From Paludibacteraceae bacterium (lineage in GTDB: Bacteria; Bacteroidota; Bacteroidia; Bacteroidales; Paludibacteraceae), in contig JAEDNI010000003.1 in NCBI GenBank assembly GCA_016302585.1, positions 1 through 57,345 of the forward strand: a stretch of 57,345 bases of DNA. Direction: 5' to 3'. The notes beneath the pieces are model-generated. The model was not told the DNA's origin, searched no databases, and saw only the letters and a program-made list of their open reading frames with translations. Both the position numbers and the translations under genes were made by a program. How positions within the stretch are numbered: the first letter of the stretch is position 1; each line of letters begins with the position of its first letter. Below are positions 8,003 through 17,448 of the stretch, piece by piece.

Positions 8003-8815
8003 ATGACAAAATCCGGTGCGATCTATAGGGCATGGACGTATCTTCGCCATAGGCTAACGGCGTGGAATACGACGGGTGAAGGCATTCATTCGCCTTATCT
8101 GTTTGCCATCGTGCGTTTTATCTTGCGCGACGAGAATAGCTATTATTGCTTTGCCGATATCGAGCGTCGCAGAGAGCAGTTGAAGGCCTGTTCGGATGAA
8201 CTGGAGATGCTGGATTTCGGTTCGGGCGGTTCGAAAGAGGGGTTGTCGGTTCGTCGGAAAGTGTCAGATATTGCCAAACACCATCTTGAGAGCCCGCAGA
8301 TCGCGCAGGCACTGTTTCGCCTGGTGCGATTTATGGGGGAGAACGAGAAACGTCCCTTGCAGATCCTGGAGTTGGGAACTTCGTTAGGCGTGACTACTGC
8401 GTACATGGCGTCGGTGGATTCACGCAATCGGGTCGTGACCTTGGAAGGAAGTGAGGCCGTATTGAAGATCGCGCAAGCGAATTGGCGCACCTTGCGCTTG
8501 GAGAATATCGAATGGCATCGCGGTAACATCGACGACACCTTATATATATACGCGCGTGAAAGACTCGATTTGGCGTATGTGGATGCAAACCATACGTATG
8601 AGGCCACGAAGCGTTATGTGGACTATCTGTTGCCGCGGATGAATGAGAAAGGGGTGATTGCGATAGACGATATCTATCATTCCCCGGAAATGGAGCAAGC
8701 ATGGCGGGAACTGAAGGATGATCCGCGGGTGACCACCAGCATGGATCTGTATCATGTGGGCTTGCTGTTCGTGGACCCCCATTATCTGAAGCGACATTAT
8801 CGAATACGACTATGA
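8003..8815 (+). CDS. class I SAM-dependent O-methyltransferase-like protein
   Basis: This 270-residue protein has a Rossmann SAM site ILELGTSLGVTTAYMA (about residues 117-132) followed by an acidic VVTLEGSE at the expected ribose-binding position. DLAYVDANHTYEATKRYVDYL and KGVIAIDDIYHSPEM resemble the metal-site region of catechol-type O-methyltransferases (MTF24-like). The substrate is unknown. An N-terminal segment (AWNTTGEGIHSPYLF) is typical of a Bacteroidetes group of this family. ATG at 8003 was preferred over an upstream in-frame start at 7964, which would lie inside the promoter. It is coupled to the next gene by an ATGA overlap. Confidence 0.75.
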   Translation: MTKSGAIYRAWTYLRHRLTAWNTTGEGIHSPYLFAIVRFILRDENSYYCFADIERRREQLKACSDELEMLDFGSGGSKEGLSVRRKVSDIAKHHLESPQIAQALFRLVRFMGENEKRPLQILELGTSLGVTTAYMASVDSRNRVVTLEGSEAVLKIAQANWRTLRLENIEWHRGNIDDTLYIYARERLDLAYVDANHTYEATKRYVDYLLPRMNEKGVIAIDDIYHSPEMEQAWRELKDDPRVTTSMDLYHVGLLFVDPHYLKRHYRIRL

Positions 8816-9339
8816 TATACACAAAGACAGGCGACAAAGGAGAAACCTCGTTAGCCTCGGGTGCGCGAGTGCCCAAGACGGATGTACGTATCGAAGCCTA
8901 CGGAACTGTGGATGAGTTGAACAGTTGGATAGGCCTGCTGCGCGCAGGAGTACAGGGTCCGGATCCATGGATGGAGGATGTGCAGAACCAATTGGAGTGG
9001 ATACAGAACAGACTTTTTAATCTCGGTGCGGCGCTTAGTGAGGCTCCGGGCAAATGGATCGGAGAGACGGATGTAACGCAATTGGAACAGTGGATAGACG
9101 CCATGCAAACCGTCGTTCCGAAGCAACATGCCTTCGTCCTACCGGCGGGAGGAGAGGCGGTTTGTCGCTGCCATATTTGCCGTACAATTTGTCGTCGGGC
9201 AGAGCGGAAAATGATTGCTTCGGAAGCCCCCCAAACGGAGCTCAAATGCATTAATCGTTTGAGCGACTATTTATTCGTTTTATCGCGCTATCTGGCTTTC
9301 AAAAATGACGAAAAAGAGGCGATTTGGCGTAAAAATTAA
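8812..9339 (+). CDS. cob(I)alamin adenosyltransferase, PduO type
   Basis: This 175-residue enzyme transfers the adenosyl group of ATP to cob(I)alamin to make coenzyme B12. It shows the family signatures: TKTGDKGETSL at the N-terminus for ATP, RIEAYGTVDELNSWIG (about residues 26-42) and the C-terminal arginine cluster CRTICRRAER (about 122-131). The length is normal. No other cobalamin genes are nearby, so it most likely recycles acquired B12. It overlaps the methyltransferase gene by 4 bp. No cobalamin riboswitch was seen upstream. Confidence 0.9.
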   Translation: MIYTKTGDKGETSLASGARVPKTDVRIEAYGTVDELNSWIGLLRAGVQGPDPWMEDVQNQLEWIQNRLFNLGAALSEAPGKWIGETDVTQLEQWIDAMQTVVPKQHAFVLPAGGEAVCRCHICRTICRRAERKMIASEAPQTELKCINRLSDYLFVLSRYLAFKNDEKEAIWRKN

Positions 9340-9368
9340 TGAAAAAATGAAAATATTCCCCAAAATAT

Positions 9369-9399
9369 TTGCACAAGTCGAAAGTTTTTATTACTTTTG
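9369..9399 (+). promoter_or_regulatory. promoter of the DUF2795-porP-gldKLMN region
   Basis: TTG at 9369-9371, 20 bases, TACTTTTG at 9392-9399. The leader before the gene at 9469 is about 65 nt. It is the only canonical promoter I found ahead of the T9SS genes, though the 60-bp AT-rich gap before gldK (10658-10717) might hold another. Confidence 0.7.
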
Positions 9400-9468
9400 C
9401 GCGATATTTTGTAAGACTATGCCCGTAATGGGTCTGTTTGCTATTGGAATATATATTATAGATAAAGT

Positions 9469-9696
9469 ATGTATTGGACATTAGAACTGGCTTCGAAATT
9501 AGAGGACGCTCCATGGCCCGCTACGAAAGAAGAATTGTTAGACTACGCGAATCGAATTGGAGCCCCGGCAGAAGTAATTGAAAACTTGCAGGAGTTGGAA
9601 GATGAGGATGAAGAGCAATACGAAAGTATATTGGATATTTGGCCCGACTATCCAACCCAAGACGAGGATTTCTTCTTTGATGAGGAAGAGTACTAA
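9469..9696 (+). CDS. DUF2795 domain small acidic protein
   Basis: This 75-residue protein is very acidic towards its C-terminus. It contains the DUF2795 core (PWPATKEELLDYANRIGAP, then VIENLQELED) and ends IWPDYPTQDEDFFFDEEEY, an arrangement I recall from Bacteroidales homologues. The function is unknown. It overlaps the start of porP by 17 bp and should be co-transcribed with the T9SS genes. Confidence 0.85.
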   Translation: MYWTLELASKLEDAPWPATKEELLDYANRIGAPAEVIENLQELEDEDEEQYESILDIWPDYPTQDEDFFFDEEEY

Positions 9697-10657
9697 GCGC
9701 GTTTTAGCTCTTTTGGTAGGGATTGTCGCGGCGGTAACTGTGAGTGCGCAGTTTGATCCGCAAATGGGTCAATATATGTATATGCCGACGTCCTATAATC
9801 CCGGTGCGGTAGGAGAAGGAGGATTGATGAAAGTGGCGGGTGTGCATCGAATGCAGTTCGTGGACATCGCTAACGCACCGATGAGTACGTGGTTTACATT
9901 TTGCTCGCCTTTTGTGATCGGAAAAACGAACCATGGCGCAGGAGTGAGATTTTTGAATGACAGGTACGGTTTATTTACTACGCAATCGTTTTATGTGCAG
10001 TATGCCTACCGTCAGAAATTAGGGAACGGATATTTGGGAATAGGACTTGATTTGGGATTCGTGAATGTGGGATTTAAAGGGGATTCGATTAACTTGGGTA
10101 AGTTAGGGGATGACTATCACGACGCCAATGACCCAGTACTTCCGACGGGAAGTAAATCCGGAATGAAATTTGACATGAGTGTGGGTTTATACTACAGCAC
10201 CGCTACTTGGTGGGTTGGCGCGAGTTACAGTCATTTGACGAGGCCGCGTGTGGATTGGACGGACGGAACGAGTAGTGCGCAGCAGATGGTGACATTAGCC
10301 GGTACGATGTATGTCGTGGGCGGATACCATTTCCGCTTAAAGAACTACCGGGAATGGATGTTGACGCCGAGTGCGATGGTGATGACGGATTTTGCCGGTT
10401 GGGATGTGAACCTGACGTTAATGTGTGATTATAAGGATCGCTATCGTTGGGGGCTCGGCTATCGCATCGCCGGAAGTGTCAATATATTGTTGGGAATTGA
10501 TGTGATCTCGGGTTTGCAAATCGGATATACGTGCGAGTTGCCGACCAACAAACTGCTGCTGGAGAGTTATGGCAGCCACGAGGTGTATCTGGCTTACGGA
10601 TTTGATATCCTGAAGCCGAAACGAACCAACAAATACAAATCGGTAAGATATTTGTAA
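9680..10657 (+). CDS. porP: type IX secretion system membrane protein PorP/SprF family
   Basis: This 325-residue protein begins with a signal peptide ending at VSAQ and continues FDPQMGQYMYMPTSYNPGAVG, the typical PorP/SprF opening. The rest alternates short hydrophobic and polar stretches, consistent with an outer-membrane beta-barrel. In P. gingivalis the PorP gene directly precedes porKLMN, the order seen here, and the protein is needed for T9SS assembly or substrate handling. The start at 9680 was chosen because it begins the signal peptide; the longer frame from 9578 lies inside DUF2795. Confidence 0.9.
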   Translation: MRKSTKRVLALLVGIVAAVTVSAQFDPQMGQYMYMPTSYNPGAVGEGGLMKVAGVHRMQFVDIANAPMSTWFTFCSPFVIGKTNHGAGVRFLNDRYGLFTTQSFYVQYAYRQKLGNGYLGIGLDLGFVNVGFKGDSINLGKLGDDYHDANDPVLPTGSKSGMKFDMSVGLYYSTATWWVGASYSHLTRPRVDWTDGTSSAQQMVTLAGTMYVVGGYHFRLKNYREWMLTPSAMVMTDFAGWDVNLTLMCDYKDRYRWGLGYRIAGSVNILLGIDVISGLQIGYTCELPTNKLLLESYGSHEVYLAYGFDILKPKRTNKYKSVRYL

Positions 10658-10717
10658 TTATATAGTAATATATATATTATATAATAGTATTAGAACATTA
10701 ATCGATTAAAAACTAAT

Positions 10718-12067
10718 ATGAAAGTAACAAAATTGTTGCCATTGATCGCTTTAACAGCGATGATGATGGTTAGTTGCAACAAGCCGGCCGGTGAACTTGT
10801 AGGCGCATACAAGTCAACCATTTTTAAGGAGGCTAATCCTTATGGCATGTTGTTTATCAAGAAGGGTTCTTTTATGATGGGTGCCAACACGCAGTCTGCT
10901 GTCTTTGAGCAGCCGGATAACGTGGGGATGGTTACGGTAGAAGCCTTCTGGATGGATGAAACCGAGATTACCAACAATGAGTATCATCAGTTCGTTAACT
11001 GGGTACGCGACTCAATTGCATTGACTAGTCTGGTGGCTGCCGGTTTGACAGACTATGCTATTCAGCCCAAAGATGAGGACTTCGATGAAGAGAACTTCTC
11101 GCTGAATTGGGCGCGTAAGGTGCCTTGGAATAACAAGGAGGAGGATATCGTAGATGCATTGTCTCCTATGTTCTATTCGGATGGTAGGTTGAAAACCAAC
11201 GGTTTGCACTATCGCTATAGTTGGGTGAATATGGATGAGGCTCTGCCGCAACGTAATAAATTCGATGTGGCTACCAGTTCCTATCCTCCCGGAGCTACTG
11301 TTCGTGTAGATACCTTCTGGGTAAACGAGAACGGCGAGATCAAGGACTCGACGATTTATCGTCCGTTGAAGGAGCCGAAAGATCTGCTTACCACGAAGAT
11401 TATTTGTATCTATCCGGATACCTTGGTATGGGCACGTGACTTCCAGTTTTCGTACAATGACCCGTTGCTCCAGATGTACTTCAAGCATCCGGGTTATGCG
11501 GAATACCCTGTAGTGGGTGTTACCTGGGAGCAAGCTCATGCATTCTGTAATTGGCGTACCAAATACTTCAATTCCTATTCGGCTATCGAGGCAAACGACT
11601 ACCGTCTGCCGACGGAGGCGCAGTGGGAGTACGCTGCTCGCGGCGGTCGTAAGATGGCCATGTATCCGTGGGGTAGTAATTATGCCCGCGACGGCAAAGG
11701 CTGTTTCTTCGCTAACTTCAAGCCGTACCGTGGAGCTTACAACGATGATACGGGAACTACGACTATGAAAGTGGCTCAGTTCCGTCCGAATGACTTCGGT
11801 CTGTTCGACATGGCCGGAAACGTATCGGAGTGGACCAACTCTGCTTACCAGAGTTCGGCCAATACGTATATTCATGACTTGAATCCGGATTATAGTTACA
11901 TGGCTCGTAAGGCCGATCCGGACATCATGAAACGTAAAGTGGTTAAGGGTGGTAGCTGGAAGGATATCAGTTACTTCCTCCAGTGTGGCGTACGTACCTA
12001 CGAGTACCAGTATGAGAGCCGTCCGTATATTGGTTTCCGCTGCGTTCGTTCGTATATCGGTGATTAA
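10718..12067 (+). CDS. gldK: T9SS lipoprotein GldK/PorK
   Basis: This 449-residue lipoprotein has the lipid-attachment Cys at residue 20 (MMMVSC). The remainder is a formylglycine-generating-enzyme-like fold: GSFMMGAN, DETEITNNEYHQFV (about residues 75-90), YPVVGVTWEQAHAFCNW, YRLPTEAQWEYAARGG, MAGNVSEWT, VVKGGSWKD and GFRCVRS. With GldN it forms the periplasmic ring attached to the outer membrane in the T9SS. It sits first in the gldKLMN block, 36 bp ahead of gldL. Confidence 0.95.
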   Translation: MKVTKLLPLIALTAMMMVSCNKPAGELVGAYKSTIFKEANPYGMLFIKKGSFMMGANTQSAVFEQPDNVGMVTVEAFWMDETEITNNEYHQFVNWVRDSIALTSLVAAGLTDYAIQPKDEDFDEENFSLNWARKVPWNNKEEDIVDALSPMFYSDGRLKTNGLHYRYSWVNMDEALPQRNKFDVATSSYPPGATVRVDTFWVNENGEIKDSTIYRPLKEPKDLLTTKIICIYPDTLVWARDFQFSYNDPLLQMYFKHPGYAEYPVVGVTWEQAHAFCNWRTKYFNSYSAIEANDYRLPTEAQWEYAARGGRKMAMYPWGSNYARDGKGCFFANFKPYRGAYNDDTGTTTMKVAQFRPNDFGLFDMAGNVSEWTNSAYQSSANTYIHDLNPDYSYMARKADPDIMKRKVVKGGSWKDISYFLQCGVRTYEYQYESRPYIGFRCVRSYIGD

Positions 12068-12103
12068 TCCAATTTAGAAAATATTTAAACAAACAATACT
12101 ATT

Positions 12104-12994
12104 ATGGCTACAGAAAAGCAAGGTTTATGGGATCGGTTCATGCGCTGGTATGAGTCGTATGATGGTAAGAACAAAGTAAATATCATCTATTCGGTAGGTG
12201 CATCGGTCGTTATTATCGGTGCGTTGTTTAAGATTTTGCACTGGCCCGGTGCAAGTACTGTGTTGATGATAGGTATGTTTACGGAGGCTTTCCTGTTCTT
12301 GATTGGAACATTGGAGCATCCGCATCCTGAATACCACTGGGATAACGTATTCCCTCAGTTGTTGGAGTACGGTACAAAGCCGGAATTATTGGAAGAGAAA
12401 TCGAAATTGCCGAGACCGACCTTGTTGGGTGCCGGTGTAGCCGGAGCACCTGTTACTGCTGGTCTCTCTAATCCTGCTGCAGCTGGCGGAGCTACGGTTG
12501 AGGGCGGTGTAGGAACGGCAAAAGTGCCGACACTGAAAGAAGAGGACTTGAAAGCTTTGAAAGACGGTATTGCTAATCTGGCAAGCACCGCTACTCAATT
12601 TACTGAGTTGAGCAAGGTGGCTCAAACCGGTGTTAAGCTGAATGAAAAACTGGCTGCAGCAGAAGTGGCTACTGAGGCTTACGCAAATGCAACAGCAGGT
12701 TTGGCGCAAAGTTATGCGCAAATCAGCGGTGATATGAATAGCGTAGCCGATGAGACCAAAGCATATAAGTCGAGCGTAGAAGAGGTAGGTAAGAAATTGG
12801 CTTCTTTGAACTCTGTATATGAATTGCAACTCCAGGCTGTTAATGCTCAGATTGAAGCGCAGAAGAATGCTGCAGCGGCTGCTAAGGAAGCAGCTGAGGC
12901 ACAAGTAGCATTCGCTACCGGCGCTAAGCAATTGCAGAAACAAGTAGCTGACCTGAATGGTATCTACGGTAATATGCTGAACGCACTGGCATAA
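12104..12994 (+). CDS. gldL: T9SS/gliding motor protein GldL/PorL
   Basis: This 296-residue inner-membrane protein has two transmembrane helices (about residues 26-45 and 51-70) joined by a HWPGA turn. With GldM it forms the proton-driven motor of the T9SS. A glutamate inside the second helix (FTEAFLFLIG, about residue 61) matches the position of the motor glutamate described in F. johnsoniae GldL. The C-terminal half is a long Ala-rich, coiled-coil-like cytoplasmic region. Between them is an Ala/Gly/Pro-rich linker. Confidence 0.95.
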   Translation: MATEKQGLWDRFMRWYESYDGKNKVNIIYSVGASVVIIGALFKILHWPGASTVLMIGMFTEAFLFLIGTLEHPHPEYHWDNVFPQLLEYGTKPELLEEKSKLPRPTLLGAGVAGAPVTAGLSNPAAAGGATVEGGVGTAKVPTLKEEDLKALKDGIANLASTATQFTELSKVAQTGVKLNEKLAAAEVATEAYANATAGLAQSYAQISGDMNSVADETKAYKSSVEEVGKKLASLNSVYELQLQAVNAQIEAQKNAAAAAKEAAEAQVAFATGAKQLQKQVADLNGIYGNMLNALA

Positions 12995-13034
12995 CTCGAT
13001 CGAAGCTTAGTACAAACAATAAAAACATTCAGTA

Positions 13035-14606
13035 ATGGGTGGAGCAAAAAACTGTCCGGAAACCCCGAGACAAAAAATGATTGGTATGATGTACTTGGTG
13101 CTCACCGCCATGTTGGCGTTGAACGTAAGTACAGATATCCTCAATGGTTTTACGTTGGTGGATAACAGTCTGCACTCCTCTATCTCTGCAATGAACACTC
13201 GTAATGCGAAATTGTATGCGGACTTCAAGGCGGCTAATGCCGATAACCCGGAGAAGACGCAGGAGTGGTTCGATAAAGCAAAAGAGATTCAATTACGTGC
13301 AGATTCGCTATATAACTATCTCCAGAACTTCAAACTGCAATTGGCAATCATGGCCGATGGTAAGGGCCGTGTAGCGGAATTGCAGGCGGAAGGTGTGGAT
13401 CCGACTATGCATATTCAGGGTAATTCAAATTTGGATGTGACCGGTACCTATGCCCTCGTTCAAGGTCATGGTCTGGAACTGAAACAAATCGTAGCCTACT
13501 ATCGCGACTATGCAGCCGGACTGATAGATTCTGATGCAGAGTTGCGTAATGCAATTATGCGGAATCTCGCAACAGAACGTGGTTACAACGCACACGAGAA
13601 AGACTCTTGTGACTGGGAAGTTGCCGTATTTGATGGTATGCCTGTCGGTGCATCGGTTACTATCTTGACGAAGATGCAGAACGACGTTCGTACAACAGAG
13701 GGTCAGATCATTCAGTATCTGATGGATCGTACGGATGCTGGTGACTTGCGTGTAAACAAACTGAACGCATACGTGATTCCGCATTCGAACTACGTGATTC
13801 GCGGTGGAAAATATTCGGCTCAGATCATCTTGGCTGCTGTGGACTCAACACAACGTCCTGAATACTATGTAGAAGGTCAGCGTATCAACGACCAAGGAAT
13901 CTACGAAGTGGTTGCTTCGGGTGTGGGTGCCAAGAAATATTCGGGATGGATTGCTTATCAGAATCCTTCGACCGGCGAGATGGAGAAGCTGCCGTTTGAG
14001 AGTACCTATAGCGTTGGTGAACCGGCTGTAACGATTTCGAACGTTGACTTGAATACGATGTATCGTGGTCATGATAACAAGTTTTCGATTTCTGTACCGG
14101 GTGTATCAAACGATAAGGTAAAAGTATCCGTTAACGGTGCTACAATTCGCCAGCAAGGTGGTTTCTGGATTATTAAACCGAACCAGACCGCCAAAGAGGT
14201 AACCATCTCTGTATCCGCTGAGTTGGATGGTAAGATGCAGACGATGGGTAGTCAGAAATATAATATCAAACCGCTGCCGAAACCGCAAGGTTATTTGAAA
14301 TTCGGAGACGCTGAGTACAATGGTGAGAAGGGGGTACCTCGTAAAGCGCTTCTCAGCAGTTCTTCTCAGATCATCGCTTCTTACGGTCCTGATGGTATCT
14401 TGAACCTGAACTTCAAAGTGGTAGGTTTCAAAGCGAACATCGGTGGTACTATTACTGATTCGGATGGTAGTAAGTTCAGCCGCGATCAGTTAAATCGTAT
14501 GGAGAAATTAAAGAAGGGAAATACGGTGATTATTATGGGTATCCGTGCTCAAAGTCCGAGTGGCGAGGTGCTTTCCTTGAACCCATTCCCTCTAACCCTG
14601 AATTAA
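13035..14606 (+). CDS. gldM: T9SS/gliding motor protein GldM/PorM
   Basis: This 523-residue protein has one N-terminal transmembrane helix (about residues 18-36) and a large periplasmic part, matching the four-domain GldM/PorM shaft. ETPRQKMIGMMYLVLTAML holds the Arg (12) and Tyr (20) that match the helix residues described for the GldLM motor. Later landmarks are LNVSTDILNGF, the DRTDAGDLRVNKLNAYVIP linker and the C-terminal RMEKLKKGNTVIIMGIRAQ. It should link the GldL motor to the GldK/GldN ring. Confidence 0.95.
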   Translation: MGGAKNCPETPRQKMIGMMYLVLTAMLALNVSTDILNGFTLVDNSLHSSISAMNTRNAKLYADFKAANADNPEKTQEWFDKAKEIQLRADSLYNYLQNFKLQLAIMADGKGRVAELQAEGVDPTMHIQGNSNLDVTGTYALVQGHGLELKQIVAYYRDYAAGLIDSDAELRNAIMRNLATERGYNAHEKDSCDWEVAVFDGMPVGASVTILTKMQNDVRTTEGQIIQYLMDRTDAGDLRVNKLNAYVIPHSNYVIRGGKYSAQIILAAVDSTQRPEYYVEGQRINDQGIYEVVASGVGAKKYSGWIAYQNPSTGEMEKLPFESTYSVGEPAVTISNVDLNTMYRGHDNKFSISVPGVSNDKVKVSVNGATIRQQGGFWIIKPNQTAKEVTISVSAELDGKMQTMGSQKYNIKPLPKPQGYLKFGDAEYNGEKGVPRKALLSSSSQIIASYGPDGILNLNFKVVGFKANIGGTITDSDGSKFSRDQLNRMEKLKKGNTVIIMGIRAQSPSGEVLSLNPFPLTLN

Positions 14607-14618
14607 TACGCAATTATT

Positions 14619-15554
14619 ATGATAAAGAAACTTAGTATTATTGCTTGCTTCGTGCTTGGTATTACTACTGCGCAGGCACAGCATATTCCGACTCAATTCT
14701 TGGATGAGTATGGTTCTGCTCGCATCACGACGGAAGAGTTTTCCAATGCACATGATACAGTGGTGATAATCAACCATCGTATTGACGATGTTATCTGGGC
14801 ACGCTATGTATATCGTATTATAGACATGCGCTTTAAGCAGAACTTCCAGTTGTACTTCCCTGTTTTGTCGGATGACCCGGACTATCGTAACCTCTTCAAA
14901 GTAATTACCGATGCGGTTATAGATGGTATGCCTATCTTTGAGAAACAGACCGGTACGATTAAGCCAGACTTCAAGCAAGAGCCGGCTGCAAAAAAAGTTA
15001 TCCCGGGTATGTTCTTGCAAGGTAACCCGTTGGATGGTGATCCGGATTTGGATATCTCTACGTCCAATGATATGGTCGTACACTATGACTCGATTGAGGA
15101 TAAGTTCAGTTTTAACTTCTATCCCTACGAATCCTTGGTTCGTAACCAGGTGAAATATCTGACGCAAGAGGTTGTGTTCTTCGATAAGCACACATCGCGT
15201 CTGCATACGAAGATTATTGCTATTGCGCCGTTGTACTCCGAGCGAATTACTATAACGGATTCGACGCAAGTAATGGGTGCGCTGAACGAGTCTATTATGT
15301 TCTGGGTACCGTTTGACCTGTTACGTCCTTATCTGGCGATGCAGTATGCCATCCCGAACCGTAACGAGACCAAGCGTGTGACGTATGACGAGTTCTTCCA
15401 GAAACGTCTGTACACCTCTTATATCGTTGGTGAGGGTAATATGTATAACCGCTGGATTCCGGATTATGCCAAGACGTATGAGGATATCAAGAAAGAACAA
15501 GACCGTATAGCTACGGAGTTGCTTAATTTTGAACAAGACCTTTGGGAATACTAA
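14619..15554 (+). CDS. gldN: T9SS periplasmic protein GldN/PorN
   Basis: This 311-residue protein has a signal peptide ending TAQAQ. The body carries GldN features: DDVIWARYVYRIIDMR (about residues 55-70), NDMVVHYDSIEDKF and EDWLF-like segments replaced here by KYLTQEVVFFDKHTSRL. It forms the ring complex with GldK. It ends in TAATG, overlapping the ftsX start by one base, so ftsX is probably coupled to the T9SS block. Confidence 0.93.
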   Translation: MIKKLSIIACFVLGITTAQAQHIPTQFLDEYGSARITTEEFSNAHDTVVIINHRIDDVIWARYVYRIIDMRFKQNFQLYFPVLSDDPDYRNLFKVITDAVIDGMPIFEKQTGTIKPDFKQEPAAKKVIPGMFLQGNPLDGDPDLDISTSNDMVVHYDSIEDKFSFNFYPYESLVRNQVKYLTQEVVFFDKHTSRLHTKIIAIAPLYSERITITDSTQVMGALNESIMFWVPFDLLRPYLAMQYAIPNRNETKRVTYDEFFQKRLYTSYIVGEGNMYNRWIPDYAKTYEDIKKEQDRIATELLNFEQDLWEY

Positions 15555-16414
15555 TGCGTAAACATCGTTTTAGAAATTCCTACTTTATTTCCGCCGTCAG
15601 TGTTTCGCTTGTGTTATGCCTGATCGGCTTGGAATGTGTGCTCCTGCTATCTGCAGGAGCGCTTATTACGCGCATGCGCGAGAACATCACCGTAACAGTT
15701 GTCTTAACGAAGGACGCAGATAGCATCCAATGTGCACAATTGGAGACAATATTTGCGAACCCGCAGCATTATAGCGGGTATACCTATATTTCTGCACAAC
15801 AGGCTTTAGAAGAACATATCCGTTCTTTGGGTGAAGATCCTACAGCCTTCTTGGGTTATAATCCCTTATCGGCCAGTTATGAGATTCACCCTATCGATGC
15901 CTTCAGTCATCCGGATAGTCTGGCGTTGATGGCAGAGCAGTTAAAAGCGCAAGAGTGTGTGCAGGAAGTGATTTATCCTCGTGATTTGGTGGATTTGATG
16001 ACCAGTAACGTGCATCATATCACTTTCATCCTGTTGATAGTTGCTTTGGTGCTGCTGTTGGTATCCATGGTACTCATCGTGAATACTATTCGTCTGCAGA
16101 TCTATGCCAAGCGTTTTATCATCAATACGATGACACTGGTAGGGGCTACATCTTGGGTGACCCGTCGTCCGTTTGTTCGTCGTAACATGTTGATGGGATT
16201 CTTGTCCGGTGTCGTGGCGCTATCGGTATTGAGCGGAGTAATGTATTATGTAAACGAGAAACTCGGAGTATTGCTTTTCCCGCTTACTTGGCAGAATATT
16301 ACCTTTGTGGCCGTAGTGGTGCTTGCATCCGGTTTGCTTATTACGTTGTTCGCATCGCTAATTGCTACAGGTCGTTATATCCGGATGGATAATAATTCGC
16401 TATACGAAATATAA
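15554..16414 (+). CDS. ftsX: cell division protein FtsX
   Basis: This 286-residue membrane protein has one N-terminal helix (about residues 14-36), a periplasmic domain of about 110 residues (MRENITVTVVL to the LVDLMTSNVHH region) and three C-terminal helices. With FtsE it controls peptidoglycan hydrolases at division. The start at 15554 (MRKHRFRNSYF) was chosen over a TTG four codons upstream. ftsE is not in the window. Confidence 0.9.
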   Translation: MRKHRFRNSYFISAVSVSLVLCLIGLECVLLLSAGALITRMRENITVTVVLTKDADSIQCAQLETIFANPQHYSGYTYISAQQALEEHIRSLGEDPTAFLGYNPLSASYEIHPIDAFSHPDSLALMAEQLKAQECVQEVIYPRDLVDLMTSNVHHITFILLIVALVLLLVSMVLIVNTIRLQIYAKRFIINTMTLVGATSWVTRRPFVRRNMLMGFLSGVVALSVLSGVMYYVNEKLGVLLFPLTWQNITFVAVVVLASGLLITLFASLIATGRYIRMDNNSLYEI

Positions 16415-16428
16415 GTCTTCTTATTGAT

Positions 16429-16644
16429 ATGAAACAATCCTTATCCAAAATAAATCTTATTTTGATTGCGATTTCCTTCGCAATCATCATCATCGGTTTT
16501 GCATTGATGGCAGGAGCTCCGTCCGGAGAGGAATATAATCCGGATATCTTTTCTACCCGTCGTATTACCGTAGGACCGATGATCTCTCTATTCGGTTTTG
16601 TCTTTATGCTTTTTGCCATCCTTTTCCGTCCTAAGAAGAAATGA
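16429..16644 (+). CDS. DUF3098 family small membrane protein
   Basis: This 71-residue protein has two predicted transmembrane helices (about residues 9-28 and 49-66) with a short polar loop containing SGEEYNPDIFSTRRITVGP, which is the conserved core of DUF3098. The function is unknown. In Bacteroidetes it commonly sits between ftsX and uppP, as here. It overlaps uppP by 4 bp. Confidence 0.88.
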   Translation: MKQSLSKINLILIAISFAIIIIGFALMAGAPSGEEYNPDIFSTRRITVGPMISLFGFVFMLFAILFRPKKK

Positions 16645-17447
16645 GTTGGTTCGAAGCATTGATATTAGGTATTGTGCAAGGACTTACTGAGTTCTTGCCT
16701 GTATCGTCGTCAGGTCATTTGGAGATCGGTCAGGTTTTGTTAGGTTCGTCCAGTGAGGAGAATCTGACGTTCGCCATTATTGTTCATGTTGCTACGGTGC
16801 TCTCCACCTTAGTCATCCTTTGGTATGAGGTGATGCGTTTATTCAAAGGCACCTTCAGTACATGGAAATGGAATGCGGAGAAGGACTATGTGGCGAAGAT
16901 ATTGGTTTCGATGATCCCGGTGTTTATTGTGGGTATCTTCTTTAAAGATCAAGTAGAGTCGCTTTTTGGTAACGGGCTGCGTTTAGTAGGTGTTTGTTTG
17001 CTGATTACGGCTTTCTTGTTGGCGCTCAGCGAGTGGCTTCAAAAGCGTCGTCAGAATAGTGGACATGAGGTAACTTATAAGGATGCTCTGATCATCGGTG
17101 TGGCGCAGGCTTGTGCTGTGTTGCCGGGTTTGAGCCGCTCCGGCACCACTATCGCAACCGGTCTGCTTTGCGGTGTAAAAAAGGAAAGTGTAGCTCAGTT
17201 CTCTTTCCTGATGGTGCTCATCCCTATTATGGGCGAGGCACTGTTAGATATGATCAAGTTGCTTAAAGGAACGATGGAAAGTGACCTGGCGTTGTTACCG
17301 GCTGTTGTGGGATTCGTGGCGGCTTTTGTAACCGGTTGTTTTGCGTGTCGTTTCATGATCGAGATAGTACGCCGTCAACGCTTGGTATGGTTCGCTCTCT
17401 ATTGTGCTATTGTAGGCTCCGTAACCCTTATCGCTACGCTTTGTTGA
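16641..17447 (+). CDS. uppP: undecaprenyl-diphosphatase UppP/BacA
   Basis: This 268-residue polytopic enzyme dephosphorylates undecaprenyl diphosphate so the carrier lipid can be reused for peptidoglycan and surface glycans. Both catalytic signatures are present: GLTEFLPVSSSGHLEI (about residues 14-29) and LPGLSRSGTTIATGLLCG (about 157-174). The length and about eight helices fit the family. It is coupled to DUF3098 and is followed by truB after one base. Confidence 0.95.
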   Translation: MSWFEALILGIVQGLTEFLPVSSSGHLEIGQVLLGSSSEENLTFAIIVHVATVLSTLVILWYEVMRLFKGTFSTWKWNAEKDYVAKILVSMIPVFIVGIFFKDQVESLFGNGLRLVGVCLLITAFLLALSEWLQKRRQNSGHEVTYKDALIIGVAQACAVLPGLSRSGTTIATGLLCGVKKESVAQFSFLMVLIPIMGEALLDMIKLLKGTMESDLALLPAVVGFVAAFVTGCFACRFMIEIVRRQRLVWFALYCAIVGSVTLIATLC

Positions 17448-17448
17448 T

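Noticed and set aside
8700..8815. Cobalamin riboswitch ahead of the adenosyltransferase
   Set aside because: The gene overlaps the preceding coding sequence and no B12-box-like sequence was seen.
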